Under the pieces are notes generated by a model. The model was not told the DNA's origin. It did no database searches and saw nothing but the letters and a program-made list of their open reading frames with translations. The translations under genes and the position numbers were made by a program. From CAYWTX01 sp964461295 (GTDB lineage: Bacteria; Planctomycetota; Phycisphaerae; SM23-33): DNA of 15,237 bases. Within the stretch, counting starts at the first letter, position 1, and each line of letters starts with the position of its first letter. The DNA lies in NCBI GenBank assembly GCA_964461295.1, contig CAYWTX010000259.1, positions 1 to 15,237 of the forward strand. Reading direction: 5' to 3'. This document shows, piece by piece, positions 14,209-15,237 of the stretch.

Positions 14209-15237
14209 AGTCCACCCCCCAGTGTTTCAGGCACTTCCGGGCAACCTGATCGTAGTGCTCGTCGCGAAGTGTGCAGCGGTCGGGACTCGCGACCTCAAAC
14301 GTCAGCGTCTTGCTCCGGCCCCTGTGGTCCGTGGCGAAGACCAGCCGGAGCTTGACCCTCGTGATGTCCAGCTTCTCCAGCGACAGTTCGTTCCGCACCG
14401 TGACGTGCCCAAGAAGCTGCCAGACCGGTTCCGGCTCCCGCCGCGTTGGCGACGCCGAGAGCACCACCCGCTTGCTGCGGTCGCGTCGAAGGCAGAAGTC
14501 GAGCTGGCGGATCTGGACCGCCTCCACGCGGTCGGCCGGGTCGGTCACGAACCGGAAGCCCCGGTCCTTGAAGACCGACAGATTGTACCGGGCCCTGCCA
14601 TTTGCCCCAGGAAGGCCGGACATCCCCAGCGCGGCACGGGAGAAGGCGCCGGCCAGTTCGCCTTTGAGTACCTTCGTGCCCTGGGCATGGAGCTCCAGCA
14701 CACCCTCCTCCGGCCGGTAGGAGAAGATGATCGCGAACGCCGACCGCCAGGGCCTGTGCTGGATGAACCGGCCGGTGTCGGTGTAGCCCATATCCGTTCG
14801 CGTGTGATCCTCCGGGAAGGCGAAGAAGCAGTGTCGCTTCGGCTCCTCGCGCGAACAAACGTCCACGTGGCAGAACCGGCCGCGACCTTCCTTGGCGTAG
14901 ACGGCAGAGAGTTCGTTCGACAGCGACAGAAGGGATTCGCGGTCAACGGCGGGTTCGACGCCGGTGTCCACGCACCACCGGGTCCAGGAGTGGAAACGGT
15001 CCATCTCGTGGAAGTTCCCCGCCTGGTGGAAGACATCCGGGTGATTCAGGAACGTCCAGAAGGCGATCTGGTAGGCGTTGTGGGCGCTTCGGAACAACTC
15101 CGGCCAGTCATCGTGCCCCGCAGTCCGGCCGACCTCAAGGATGGCCCGCGTGCCCGCGCCGGAGGACAGATCGTTCACCATCGAGAAGTCGCTCTCGATG
15201 TCCTTCTGAGCCGCGGCCGGCAGTTCCTCGAGCTTGC
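14201..15237 (-). CDS. Hypothetical protein, 5' end beyond the window
   Basis: The frame is open from the right edge of the window to a TGA at 14203-14201, giving 344 visible residues. The first Met in view (15181) is probably internal: protein-like sequence (KLEELPAAAQKDIESDFS) precedes it in frame and no ribosome site is seen. I do not recognise the family. The sequence is soluble, rich in aromatic and charged residues, with no membrane segment or signal peptide in view. Distinct stretches are AYQIAFWTFLNHPDVFHQAG, FHEMDRFHSWTRW, RFIQHRPWRSAFAIIFSYRP, and a C-terminal LTFEVASPDRCTLRD...CLKHWGVDYA. The smooth alternation of charged and hydrophobic residues and the absence of stops support a real gene. 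It is coupled to the zinc-ribbon-like gene downstream. Confidence 0.8.
   Translation of the reverse strand, partial: KLEELPAAAQKDIESDFSMVNDLSSGAGTRAILEVGRTAGHDDWPELFRSAHNAYQIAFWTFLNHPDVFHQAGNFHEMDRFHSWTRWCVDTGVEPAVDRESLLSLSNELSAVYAKEGRGRFCHVDVCSREEPKRHCFFAFPEDHTRTDMGYTDTGRFIQHRPWRSAFAIIFSYRPEEGVLELHAQGTKVLKGELAGAFSRAALGMSGLPGANGRARYNLSVFKDRGFRFVTDPADRVEAVQIRQLDFCLRRDRSKRVVLSASPTRREPEPVWQLLGHVTVRNELSLEKLDITRVKLRLVFATDHRGRSKTLTFEVASPDRCTLRDEHYDQVARKCLKHWGVDYA

Noticed and set aside
15179..15181. Met at 15181 as the start of the rightmost gene
   Set aside because: The frame stays open and protein-like to the window edge, and there is no ribosome site. The true start is probably outside the window.

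Overview
The window is very GC-rich bacterial DNA. The organism is probably a planctomycete (Planctomycetota, perhaps the Phycisphaerae side). This is inferred from high GC, weak or absent Shine-Dalgarno sites before several genes, long palindromic repeats between genes, and an excisionase-type HTH domain fused to a PTS EIIA domain. No marker gene settles it.

Left part (1-1150): G-rich 19-bp tandem repeats, then an intracellular-looking family 5 glycoside hydrolase.

Central part (about 1235-9690): one plus-strand operon behind a TTGACA-type promoter. It encodes an HTH-EIIA regulator, four membrane subunits like hydrogenase-4 HyfB, HyfC, HyfE and HyfF, a fused NuoC/NuoD-like large subunit, and a ferredoxin-NuoB fusion small subunit. 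The ion-pumping module and the Fe-S relay look complete. Both CxxC motifs that hold the Ni-Fe centre in real [NiFe] hydrogenases are missing from the large subunit. The set is therefore best read as an energy-converting hydrogenase-related (Ehr-type) complex: a ferredoxin-linked proton or sodium pump whose electron acceptor is unknown. Junctions among the regulator and membrane genes are 0-3 nt apart or overlapping. The two soluble-subunit genes are each preceded by a 150-200 nt palindromic intergenic repeat of a different family.

Next (9715-12191): a convergent GNAT acetyltransferase, an ADP-ribose-type Nudix hydrolase coupled to a rhomboid protease, and a minus-strand tRNA-Arg(ACG) with a clear promoter. 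The rhomboid frame reads through into the antisense of the tRNA.

Right part (12192-15237): minus-strand accessory DNA. About 1 kb beyond the tRNA has no intact gene. It holds what looks like an excisionase/AlpA-type relic, a broken cysteine-rich gene, and three perfect copies of an 18-mer built from two 9-mers. Further right are two overlapping genes of unknown function; the first runs off the window. This part looks like a decayed mobile element or island next to the tRNA.
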